Origin: Dromaius novaehollandiae
Taxonomy: Eukaryota > Chordata > Aves > Casuariiformes > Dromaiidae
NCBI RefSeq assembly: GCF_036370855.1
Contig: NC_088113.1
Location: 14,032,501-14,096,500 of the forward strand
Direction of reading: 5' to 3'
DNA length: 64,000 bases
Positions 38,441-48,303 of this stretch are shown piece after piece; positions within the stretch are counted from its first letter, which is position 1; each line of letters starts with the position of its first letter. The position numbers and the translations under genes were made by a program. The notes under the pieces were generated by a model. The model ran no database searches and was not told where the DNA came from. It saw only the letters and a list, made by a program, of their open reading frames with translations.

Positions 38441-38887
38441 TGGAGAGCAGCCGAGCCCCGAAAACGTGCTGGAGGGCCCTTTCATCACCCTCCCTTGCTT
38501 AATCAGAAAGATTAAGGATCAGAAGGATCAGAAAGATCCTCCTCAAGGAAAGCGACGATCTGGGGAGTTTACCAAAGCGGTCCCCGCAGCGGGCTCCCCT
38601 GCAGGGCCGCCGCCGTGCCGCGGTGCCCACCGCTGGGCTCCGGCGGGGCGGGGACTGAGCCTCCAGGTTTCTATGAATGGGACAGCAGGGAAAAACTGCA
38701 AGTGCAACTGTTCCGATAGTCTCAGCGACCGAAACGTCCAAGAAACTAAATCCAGGTGCCCTCTACCGGCATTGGAGAGGAAAGCGTGGATGGGTGGCGT
38801 GGGAGGGGGAGCAGCAGGCGGACGGAGGAGGAGGGAAGTGAGACCGAGCACCAGTAAAAGGAAACTGCCAGTACAGTGGGTATGGCC
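38441..38887. promoter_or_regulatory. GC-rich, CpG-rich block with SP1-type box
   Basis: A CpG-rich segment centred on 38560-38670 includes GCCGCCGCCGTGCCGCGG and a GGCGGGGCGGGGACT box (SP1/KLF type). An imperfect GGATCAGAA tandem lies just before it (38515-38540). It could be a promoter island, but no exon with a recognised product can be attached. The 224-codon plus-strand frame crossing it runs straight into the C-rich minisatellite and is compositional. Confidence 0.35.
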
Positions 38888-39318
38888 TGACAGCCCCCCC
38901 CCACCCCGACAGCTACCCCCCCGGCAGCTGCCCCCCCTGACAGCTACCCCCCCCCGACGGGTACCCCCCCCGACAGCTATCCCCCCGGCAGCTGCCCCCC
39001 CCACCCCGACAGCTATCCCCCCGGCAGCTGCCCCCCCCACCCCGACAGCTACCCCCCCGGCAGCTGCCCCCCCTGACAGCTACCCCCCCCCGACGGCTAC
39101 CCCCCCCGACAGCTACCCCCCCGGCAGCTGCCCCCCCTGACAGCTACCCCCGCCCGACGGGTACCCCCCCCGACAGCTATCCCCCCGGCAGCTGCCCCCC
39201 CCACCCCGACAGCTACCCCCCCGGCAGCTGCCCCCCCGACAGCTACCCCCCCCCGACGGCTACCCCCCCCCGACAGCTATCGCCCCGGCAGCTGCCCCCC
39301 CCCGACAGCTACCCCCGC
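38888..39318. repeat. C-rich minisatellite (G-quadruplex/i-motif prone)
   Basis: About 430 bases made of monomers of roughly 14-17 bases: a run of 6-10 C followed by a GACAGCTA, GGCAGCTG or GACGGSTA core. A higher-order pattern is visible: the GACGGGTACC variant recurs exactly 200 bases apart (38956 and 39156). Nearly every monomer carries AGCT, often as PvuII sites (CAGCTG). The minus strand is a long series of G6-G9 runs, well suited to G-quadruplex or R-loop formation. Both strands are largely free of stop codons because of composition. Such arrays vary in copy number and are easily mis-assembled. Confidence 0.95.
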
Positions 39319-40729
39319 GGAGCGGCCTGGGGTAGCTGCTGGCAGGCTGCGCCGGCAGGGAGACCTGCAGCATCGCTGGGGGGAACCAGCAGCAAGGCAG
39401 GATGTTGAAACAGCTTCTGTTTTGAGGGTGGGGAAAGGGGAGATAATGAACTTTGCTTTAAAGCAAAGTGATCTCTGCACTTCTGATACAGTAGCTCGCT
39501 TTTTTTTTCTTTTGGCTTTTAAATTTCACATTGGAAAAACTAGTGGGCGAGGTAAGGAAGAAAAAGTTTGATTCTTCAGTACTTAATGTCTTTATTTTAA
39601 AGCTGAGGAAAGCAGTTGCGCAACAATGACATTACCACATGAATCTAGTCCTGGAAGAAATTATATCATCATTCATGTGTGCTTATGGGAACTTAATCCA
39701 TGAGGTCCCAGGAATGCCGGGACCGTATGTGTGTGCATGCACGCACACACACACACACTCACAGCTCATGGAAAATCTGTTTCAGACAGTCATTTTCGGA
39801 TAGAGCAACTCATTCTTGCCCTGCTAGAAGAGCAGTTTGTACAATTTTATTGGTATAACCACGCTGACATTTAGCGAATTTGCAAGATTAAGAAACACCA
39901 TGTAATACACAATTGTAACAGATCTCAGTGAGTTCAGTAATGCATAAGATTTTATCAACTGCCTCAGTAACAGTAAAGGAAACCTAAAAATATTAAAGAC
40001 AAAGTGATTAACTGCAATAAAAATGCAGGGCTACATAACAAAAGAGAGTTTAAAAGAAATTCAGATGGCAAACCTATGTCTACTAGTGGTTAAAATATAT
40101 ATATCTCTGGGAAAGTGCTTCTGAATTCCTGTAGTAGCAGCAACACTTTTTTTCAGATTTACTTAGAGATGTCAAGAATGGGAGAGTCACAAAGCAGTTA
40201 CACGGCCCAAAGCCATGGGGAAGGCGACGATGAGAACAGGAGAACTGGGCTGCGAAGGAATTCGGCCGCAGCATGACAAAGCAGCTTGGGGAAGTGACAA
40301 TTTTGTCCGCTTTTCTGCCAGGAAGGCAGGGGAGGAGACTGCTCCGTACAACCTGAACAGGACTGGATGGGATTGCAGTTTCTCCCTGCGAGACTGATGT
40401 GACGATGGCAGATCTGAGTACTATCTCATCTGAGCCCTGCTCTACCCAAAGTCCGTTTCAGAAATATCATGTGCTAAGTAGCTCAGTCAGTAGCTACAAC
40501 ATTTATCATACTGCGAGAGGACAAATGCCGCTCAAGATTTGCTTCACTGCATCCACTCTACTCTCTATGATTCTACTAAGTAAAATTCAGCTTAGGTAAT
40601 TCTCATTTATACCCACTTAATTACAGTAAAGATTAAAAAAAATTCAATTTCTGACATCTAAATTATCTTAACACATGTTGAAACCTACTAGAATGGTGAC
40701 AAGACCTTGCATGAAATCAGATTGCTGCA

Positions 40730-40773
<44 letters not shown>

Positions 40774-41835
40774 CACTTACTAGGTATTTGTTTCACTGAA
40801 ACTTGATGTGAGGATTGAGATCCCAGAAACTACCAACAGCAAATCAGCCACAGAGAATTACTGCCCTAAGAGCTTAAAATCTCAGTCACCTTTCTGATAA
40901 AAAAAAAAAATCTCCTGCTAGCCAGGTAGCTTAGGGTCCCTTTCTGAACAAAACACATGCTGGTATTTGATTTCTCCCTTTAATAGTGTCCATCTGTGGA
41001 AAGGGCTGCAGTGCAATAATCTTATTTTCAACACCAAGGATTCTTTTATCTGCTTTATCTTTAATACTTCACTCCTGGGAATAGGCTGTGCATCTGTTTC
41101 TGCAGCAGCTTGTTTGCAGGCCATTTCATTGTGAACACCTCCCTTTTCGCACTGGCCCTTTTCTACCTGAGCTGATCCTTTATGCAGAGTGCAGCAACAT
41201 TAGCTTTAGATAATGTTCATCATCTGGCCCAAGCCTAAACCTCCTCATGGGCCGGATATTAAATCATAAACATCTCAGGGCTAGTTCTGATAATGAAAGC
41301 TGAATATCCTATCAAATGCAACAGGAAAAAAAAAGTGAAAAAGTCTGTTTTGCCTAAGCTTGGATACATCTCACTTGAACACTGACTGCATTTGATTCAG
41401 GGCTATGGTGAGGCTGGAAACATTGTCCCTGGAGACAGCTATCAAACCTGTCTTCTGGAGATATGTCTTATGTGTGAAACATACTGAGAAAAGCCAAATT
41501 AAACACGCACATAAATGTAGCTATCTTTTTACATGTTCCTTGTGTATTATTCTGGGAAGAACCCAGCTTGTTCCTATAGGGTGCACACAGTCTTTCACTT
41601 GGCATGAAAGTCACAGGTTTTGAGAGCTCCCATGAGCAGCCTGCAGAGGATAAGCAAGCCTACAGGCCCATTTTGGCTCTCTTACAAGAGATGATGTATG
41701 AGGCCTCCCATCTGCCCAATATTTCACTAAGAAGAGGCTATGAGGAAAACAGCCAACAGTGCACCAAGAACGCCTCATTTGCCACCCCTTGCAGCAGGAT
41801 GCTCAGAGCAGTGCAGCAGCCATTAGGACAGTTCT
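39319..41835. other. intergenic, with CA microsatellites
   Basis: The first 80 bases remain CpG-rich. Then come AT-rich DNA, a short TG/CA block at 39727-39760 and a longer (CA)n at 40735-40776. No exon is supported. Confidence 0.5.
40735..40776. repeat. (CA)n microsatellite
   Basis: About twenty CA dinucleotides with one CGCA interruption. Confidence 0.95.
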
Positions 41836-41905
41836 CAGAATCACAGGCTTCCTGGTACGTAGCAATACGGAAGGGCCTTCAGGGTGACCTAATGTTGCCA
41901 GGATC
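41836..41905 (-). mobile_element. possible decayed CR1 3' end
   Basis: CAGAATCACAGG, followed after a gap by GGAAGGGCCTTCAGGGTGAC, resembles the reverse complement of the CR1 3' end (CAGAATCATAGAATGG..GGAAGGGACCTC..TCATC). The middle is disrupted, so this is uncertain. Confidence 0.35.
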
Positions 41906-44900
41906 CTCCTTGCACAACAAATGCATGCTATAGGAATAGCAGTACAGGATCTCCTCCCACTAATGCACATTACACTTTCACTGCACCTCAAATTCCCCTC
42001 TCCTGTTGGCAATGATATTTCAGCACCTTCCCTATCTCTGGCTTTAATGTAAGGAAGCCCTGTTACACCTATCATGTACAAATAAGTATGAGACCAATAA
42101 TACATTATTCTACTGGAGGGGTCTATTTTGAAGGTAGACATTGTATTAACTTACAAAAGCTGATCTTTCCAGCCAGAGAAGACCATTTTTATTGCTAAGC
42201 AGACAGTTAACAGCAGGATGCAAATTCAGACAAGAACCTGAAGGAAGATCTCACTTTAAGTATCTAAGATGTTTCTTGCTGATAATGAGTGGATTACTCT
42301 CATTGCTTATAATTCTCATGTCGGATTGCAAACTGAGATCTTTCAGAAACATTTCTTGCTCACTTGTTGGCAGGGCAGAGCTCAACTAGACACACTAAGA
42401 GGAAGTCAGGCCCCCCAAAAAAACAAGAAAAAAAGCCCTTAGATCAATGCACTTGACTCATACAACATGATATTTTGATCCTGAAAACAGAAAAAAATTG
42501 TCAGAAGCAGATTACATTAAAATATCCCTGGAGTTACAAGTCCAATACAAAACTAACTTACCATATTTTTCAACTTTTATACAAACTAATACTACAGTCT
42601 CATGAAGAGTCAAATGGGGGGAATAAATTCAAAAGAAACAAGGAGGTTGAAAACATGCCAATAATGTCAGTAATGACCTTTAAAATATCTCACTGGCAAA
42701 GAATCAGCATTTATGAAAGGTTAAGTTCTTTGAGAAGTAGTAAGCTGAGTACCCCAAAATTGAAGCATCCATAATCATTAGTTGCTTAGGAAATTCTTGG
42801 CAAATGTGTGTACACAAGAACAAAGATACATCTGTGAACAAAAAGCTTAAGGAATACTTTCTGCAAAACCCTAAATGCTATTTCCATCCTAGAATATAGC
42901 CATTTACAAGTAATTCTGCCAGTAACCAGCAGTAATTTTAGTACAATGTTTGTTTCCAAGTAGTTGAAAGCACCTCTCTTGTGTCATTGACTAGGAATAG
43001 TAACCTCCATCTTTTACCCTGTCCACAGCAATTACAATTTTTTTTCTAAAGCTAGAAAAATAAGGCACAGATTTGATGGAAAGAGAATAATTTTTTCTAA
43101 ATTCTTCCACTTCTGGCATATGGTTTACTTTCAGATTTCTCCAAGCTAGAACAATATGCTGTATAGGAGACAAGATGATGAATGCTTAATTTTGGGTTCA
43201 GTTAAAACAAACAACTTTCTCTAAAAGCACATGCTTTGTTTCAAAGTGACATTTGTTAAAACCCTCAGTGTCCACATTATATTACATCACTGCAGGTCAG
43301 CTATCATGACTGACACTGTGACATGGGACAAGGGAAGGATGCAGATTTGCCTTAACCCTTGCTGTTCCACATCTAGCGTGAGCTTTGGACACACCACGTA
43401 GGTCCGGTTCTTTTTTCACTGCTTCTAAACCTCTTCACAGCAATCAAAGCAGACTATGAACTTAAAATCTGTAGAGATTTTTGCTTATTGAAAAAGAACA
43501 AAATAAAATCTAAGATTAGTCCAGTAACCACTTAAAAATAGACTAAACTATTGACTACACAGCGCACACACAGAAACAATATTTCACCCTGTCTGGCACA
43601 GGCACACTTTCTGATGCAGACTTTCCAAAACTCAGCATCATTCTCCGACATCAAGATGTTCAATACAAGCATTGTCTAGTTCTGTCAGTAAAACTTTAGA
43701 GTGACATATTCTCTATGCAAGAAACACCAGTGTTTTACAGGGAAAGGCAACTTAAAAAGTAAGCTTGTTATTTCTGTGATGAATGTTCCTATGTACTTTT
43801 GGGCTTCAGTAAATTTACATTTAGTATTGCTATTCACCTCTAAATAAATATTGATTGAGGTAAAAGTTGTTTATGTTTTTGGAGCTGAAGTTAGGCTGCC
43901 AAGTCCACATTTAAGCTTCTAACAAAAAGGAACGAGCATATCACTTCACCGGGTTACAGGTGCACAACACTTTTGAAAATGTCATTTTTTTGAGGAGCCC
44001 TTGAACAAAGGCATTGCTGCAGCATTTCCAGACATATCAAGCCACAAACTCCAGCAGAGGCTAAAGCCAGAGAAGTTTATCAAGGACTGATATTCTCCTT
44101 CAGAGGCCATAAACAGACCCCACATGAAAGAGTGAACACACAGTCCAGATGGAAAAGACAACAAAACAACCCCATGCTTGCCTGCTTCCTGAGGGATGGC
44201 TCAGTAAACCGTAGCCCTAGCTAGTCCTCACCAAACCAGGCCTTCCTTGTGGCAGCTAACGTGCTAGCTCTGCTTGCCTTCCCAATCCCTTCCACAGGAG
44301 CTTCACCTTTCTCAGCAAGGCATCCATGAACACCAGCCCACTGCAGTAATTAACCCTTGCAAGTTCACTGTGGGACCCCTGCAACAGTAGATTGGCAGAG
44401 GACCCAGTTTTTACTTGAAAGTTTTACTGGCAGGATTGCATGGAGGTGAGAGGGTGGCAGAAGGGAGCAGAGATTTTTTGATTGTGAAATACCGTAAATT
44501 ACTGACAAAAGCCCTAGTGAGGAGGTAGTCACACTGGTGTTAAATTTATGTAGTCCATGTCTCTGATAGGGGTGCTCTGCTGCAGTAGTAGTAGTACAAC
44601 TGCTTATATCACCAAAATGCTCCTGATGTGCACCACTAGTATATTCTTTGGATACAGGGAGTATCTGCTTGTCTTCTGTTTCTACAACACCTAAGACCAG
44701 GCACTGCTCCATGATTGAGGATTTCAATATAGATACAGGCGTTCAGAGTCAATAAGCGCTAATGAAGTTATCCAGCCTGCTGAATTTGACTAAGGATGCC
44801 TGCTAATTTGTGAGGCAGACATTTAAGCGGTTACCGTTCCCAGCTACTTATTCTCCTATTCTGTAGGCAAGTGGCAGATCTGACATCCTTTCAGTCATCT

Positions 44901-45324
44901 CAGGTCACACCCAGGGATTTTAGCTTGAACAGAGATAAAAACACAAGGCTGTGAAATGCTTTAGCTGAAGAGACAGCATAGGTTTACTTCTGCAAGACTC
45001 CTATTACTTCCAGTAAGAATCACCAGACTTTAGAGACTCTCCATGCCTCTATCTAGATGTTTATACAACCTTGATCTCCACAGCAACCAAGCATGATGCA
45101 CATTCATACATAACTTAGTATCACCTCCAGAGTGGTGGCAACAAGCACTTCTCTACTTACCACCATGCATTTACTAGAAATAGTGTAAACTATGTGGAGA
45201 TTGGAATTCATGGTCTCGTGTACGGAGGTGGAGTGAGAAGGCTTTGAGAAGGAACAGATACAGGATCAGAAGCAGGCAGCGGGACATCCGCAATGTGAGC
45301 TGTAGCTGTTCCTACAGGCCTCAC
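41906..45324. other. intergenic, no gene seen
   Basis: AT-rich non-coding DNA. An open frame at 44365-44727 (minus) is of chance length for this composition and lacks a product I recognise. Confidence 0.45.
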
Positions 45325-45507
45325 ACTGCGGTAGCGATTACAGTGCTGCCCACTGCCCTGATAACCCATGCTCCCTCCAAGCCCATGCAGGTGGAGTATG
45401 AAGCCAGTTGCTGGCAAAACCCTAAACACTCTTCCAAACTCTTTCTTCATGCCCTTGAAGGAGGACCTTGCTGAGATGCCTGAATGCAGCACTTCATGGC
45501 AACATGC
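45325..45507 (-). CDS. exon-like block on minus strand, unknown
   Basis: A very good acceptor (CATGATTCCTCTGCAG) and a GTGAGG donor enclose 61 phase-0 codons. The peptide has no recognisable domain; one segment reads SSFKGMKKEFGR. On the plus strand the same interval also contains open, splice-flanked sequence, so strand and coding status are unresolved. Third-position G+C is not raised. It is included because of splice-site quality only. Confidence 0.12.
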
Positions 45508-46566
45508 CTGCAGAGGAATCATGACAGCAGTGTTTTGATTCGGGCCTTCTAAAGTGAATGAGTGATAGGAAGCTTTTTAGTTCTACCAGACAGACATATG
45601 TTCTTATTTCTATCTGTCTTTTGCATATTGGGGATTACATAATCTACTTGTATAGACACAGGTCATTTGATAATTACATATTTTTCCAATAGTGTAAACC
45701 GGCATTTAAAAAAAAAAAGCTTCAGAGGCCAGTTCAATTGCAAATTTTTGCACAAGCAGTTCTTCTTTTCCTCCACATCAACACACCCACTGCCACTTAT
45801 CAAACACTGCAAAGAGAAAGGTTCCTGTGATGTCAGTGCCTCAACATATAGGGATATTTCTATCTCATTTACTTGAATAATACAATTTCAGTTTATACCA
45901 ACTAAGAATGTATTTCCCTGGTTGACTAGAAACTGCTGACAGAAAAAAAAAGTGAAAACTCTGCAAATTAATCCTCACTTCCCTTATGTTTTCCAAGCAG
46001 CTCTAATGAAGAGCTCACAAACATCCTTAAAATTTGCAAAGTGCTGCAGCAGAGATGAGTCTGCAAAATTCTAATCATGTTTAGAGTGTCCTCAAAGACT
46101 GGGTCCAATTGTATCCAGGGCCTGTCTTTATCACTCTCCATGCACCACAAGGAACACAAAGGACCTTACTCCTTCCTACTCTGTGTAAAGGTAAGTGAGG
46201 GGGTAGTGTCCAATGCTGCATCACCTGCTTGGAGTGGGATGTGATAAAGAAGGAATTTGGACTTTGTACCTTTCCGGTTTAAAAGCAAATCGTTAATGCT
46301 TCCTGCTCAGCAGGCTGCTTTCCTATACAGTTTAGTAGGTGACAAATTTAATAGGAAATGATTAAGTAAAAGCAAAGCATGTTGATAAGAGATATAGTCT
46401 TCTTCAAGGCTTCTGATAGTTTGTTTTCAGCAAATAATACAATCTTTAAGGAATTTATACACATCTTCAGCCTCTGTCAAGGCTGATGCAGAATTTCCTG
46501 TTTTTGTGTTCTCAGAACTGCTAAACTGCTGAAGCTGCCAGTAAAGACCTGGGGTGTTTCATCCAG
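45508..46566. other. intergenic, no gene seen
   Basis: AT-rich non-coding DNA. A strong acceptor-like site (TGTTTTTGTGTTCTCAG) ends at 46515, just upstream of the next candidate exon. Confidence 0.45.
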
Positions 46567-46762
46567 AAGAGGTGGAGACTGTGGTGTATCCAGACTCCTC
46601 AGTGATACGCTCAAGCAGGTATACAGAAATCAGAGCCATACCATACGCGACCTCAAAAATGGGGTCAGTTCCCACAGCCACATCTCATCCGTGCTGCAAA
46701 CCCCTTCCGTTCATCTTTTGTCACGCTATCCTTCTCGGGTACGAAACCACGGACTTTGCTGC
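46567..46762 (+). CDS. candidate 5' exon of unknown plus-strand gene
   Basis: The frame is open for the whole 196 bases and ends at a consensus donor (GCTGC|GTAAGTC) with two bases left over. Those two bases are exactly the phase needed by the candidate exon at 48228. An internal ATG at 46659-46661 has a strong Kozak context (AAAATGG), so translation could begin there with the upstream part as 5' UTR. The acceptor at its left edge (TTTCATCCAG) is moderate. The peptide around the join (GYETTDFAA) is unrecognised. Codon-position G+C gives no clear signal. Confidence 0.2.
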
Positions 46763-47502
46763 GTAAGTCATCTCAAAGCCCGCTGTAAACATTTACACGT
46801 GGGAAGGCCCTAGGGCGGTCTCCAGACACGCTCCAGGCGCGGGTGCAGAGCTGGCACCGCGCAACGTGGACGCACCCGCACCAGCCCCGGCATGCGCTCG
46901 CACGCTTTGGGCCTGCTTCAGCGCACGCAAAACCTGACCCACAGCCTCGGCCCCCCTCAGCAAAGGGCCTAGCGCATGGAGCCGTGAGCCGCCAGCCGGG
47001 CTCCTCAAGCAGAGACCGCAGGTGGAGGCAGGCTCAGGGGGCTACGCCGCTGCCTCAGCGGCACGAGCATGGCGTGGCGGGCTGAGGCCTACAGTCAGCC
47101 ACGGGAAGGTTTTACTGGACAAGCAGCCAGACAGGACTCTCGGAAGACCCTTCTATGCTTGAACGGGCTGGAATTAACGGTATTTTCAGGCAGGTAACGG
47201 TAACTTGGACAACCCAGAGCCCGTGAGGAGCAGCGACCCTGGCATGGCAGCGCCCCACGTAGCAACGCGCGGCTGCGAGGCCTTGTCCGCCGTGGTGCCG
47301 AGGGGCTGCGCTGCCCCGCGCTGGGCCGGCAGAGCAGAGAGCGGGCCGAGGGCGGGCAGGGCTGGGGAGGGCAGACCCCCAGCCCCAAGCGGCGCCCGCC
47401 CACCTGCACATGTGGCCTGTGCTGCTCTGGCATCAACCCAAGAAGCAACAGCTGCGCGCGCGCTGGCCACACACCCACCGCCCTCCGTCCTCCCCGCGCC
47501 CC

Positions 47503-47514
47503 GCCGCCATTTTG
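47503..47514 (-). promoter_or_regulatory. YY1-type element overlapping an ATG
   Basis: On the minus strand the sequence reads CAAAATGGCGGC, the canonical YY1 site found at or just downstream of many TATA-less start sites, and here it contains an ATG in good context. The following frame is open for only 24 codons, so if used it would be an upstream ORF or a short first coding segment. The match is direct; function is inferred. Confidence 0.45.
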
Positions 47515-47747
47515 CAGCCCCCCAGACAAGACTCTCCTCCACAGACCTCCCGCAGAAAGCAGCCAGGTGCCGAGGGAAGGGGCGATGGCGGCAGCCCCCC
47601 AGAGGCCTACCTGAGCAGGCGGTGCTCTGCAGGGCGTGCCCGAGCGGCCACCCCGGCCAGCCGGGCCCCGCTCCCGGCGCTGCCTCAGTTTCCCCAGGCA
47701 CCCCGCCATGGCGCAGCGCCACCTCAGCGCCCCCCCCGCCGCCCTGG

Positions 47748-47757
47748 GTCACGTGAC
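47748..47757. promoter_or_regulatory. GTCACGTGAC E-box palindrome
   Basis: A perfect 10-base palindrome with the CACGTG core, the USF/TFE3 (CLEAR-type) consensus. It lies about 110 bases upstream of the plus-strand splice donor at the edge of the CpG island, a usual position for such sites relative to transcription starts. Confidence 0.5.
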
Positions 47758-47866
47758 ACAGTGACATGGCCGACTGGCCATGGAGACGCGGCCTAGGCTG
47801 GGCCTGGGGGCTGCGGACAGGCCCCACCTGAGAAACCGCCAGGCTCTTCTCCCCGTTTTTGGCCTG

Positions 47867-48227
47867 GTAAGAGTCTGTAGGCAATACCTACAACAAATAC
47901 ACAATAGTAGCTGAAGTGCAATTACATATTTTTGTGTCCTGATAATTAGTGGCTGGTTATACACACAATTAAGGGGTGGACTGTTTAATACCGGAAACGG
48001 CATTGTTCTGTTCAGGCTGTATATGTAACCGTCAGGGCAGCTGTGCCAGGAATTATCTATAAAAACCCTCTTGAAGTTTAATGAAGTTAAACGTCTGGAC
48101 AGCTTCCAGAGCAGAACAATTGAGCGCAAATGTACTTTCATGGCAGATAATTTGCTTTCAGGTTAGGGAAACCTGCAGCACCGAACTCGGCGTGAAATCT
48201 GATCACTTTTCTGCACTTGGCTTGCAG
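47867..48227 (+). other. putative intron between island and 48.2 kb exon
   Basis: Begins with GTAAGAG and ends with CACTTGGCTTGCAG. No internal feature is recognised. If the island exon were translated in the frame of its second ATG, the phase would not match the 48228 exon. The island exon is therefore more likely 5' UTR, or an alternative to the 46.6 kb exon. Confidence 0.25.
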
Positions 48228-48303
48228 GGTTTGGCGCACAGATAACTCACCCTGCGAAGAGCAGCACTTGCGACAGCAGAGGGAGGCCTTCCTTATGCAA
48301 AAG
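48228..48303 (+). CDS. candidate coding exon of unknown plus-strand gene
   Basis: A 76-base block sits between a good acceptor (CTGCACTTGGCTTGCAG) and a GTAACA donor. One frame is open, giving a hydrophilic helix-like peptide (EEQHLRQQREAFLMQ). Hand-counted G+C by codon position is about 68% (third), 60% (first) and 36% (second), a clear coding-type pattern in AT-rich flanks. The entry phase (two bases from the previous exon) fits the 46.6 kb candidate; the exit phase is 0. I do not recognise the protein. It could be a non-coding RNA exon that happens to be open. Confidence 0.35.

Larger units (their letters stand above)
46830..47866. promoter_or_regulatory. major CpG island, likely promoter
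   Basis: This is the longest and densest CpG-rich segment in the window, about 1 kb. It contains a YY1-type element, a USF/CLEAR-type palindrome, GC boxes and, at its right edge, a consensus splice donor (CCTG|GTAAGAG at 47867). Long stop-poor frames on both strands (up to 232 codons) reflect GC content rather than genes. It lies about 3 kb beyond the 3' end of BCAS1, so it is not the BCAS1 promoter. The donor favours plus-strand transcription, while the YY1/ATG arrangement favours the minus strand. A bidirectional promoter is possible. Confidence 0.55.

Noticed and set aside
38466..39140. 224-codon plus-strand frame (and 165-codon minus frame)
   Set aside because: Most of it is the C-rich minisatellite translated as Pro/Thr/Ala repeats; the opposite strand is open as Gly/Ala repeats.
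44365..44727. 120-codon minus-strand frame
   Set aside because: Its length is expected by chance at this composition, the acceptor is weak, and there is no recognisable product.
47683..47700. CTGCCTCAGTTTCCCC resembling the MIR core
   Set aside because: Too short and inside a GC-rich island; no flanking MIR sequence.
47095..47884. Open frames of up to 232 codons on both strands within the CpG island
   Set aside because: Both strands and several frames are open at once, the peptides are Ala/Gly/Pro/Arg-rich, and no domain or conserved motif is present. High G+C explains the lack of stops.
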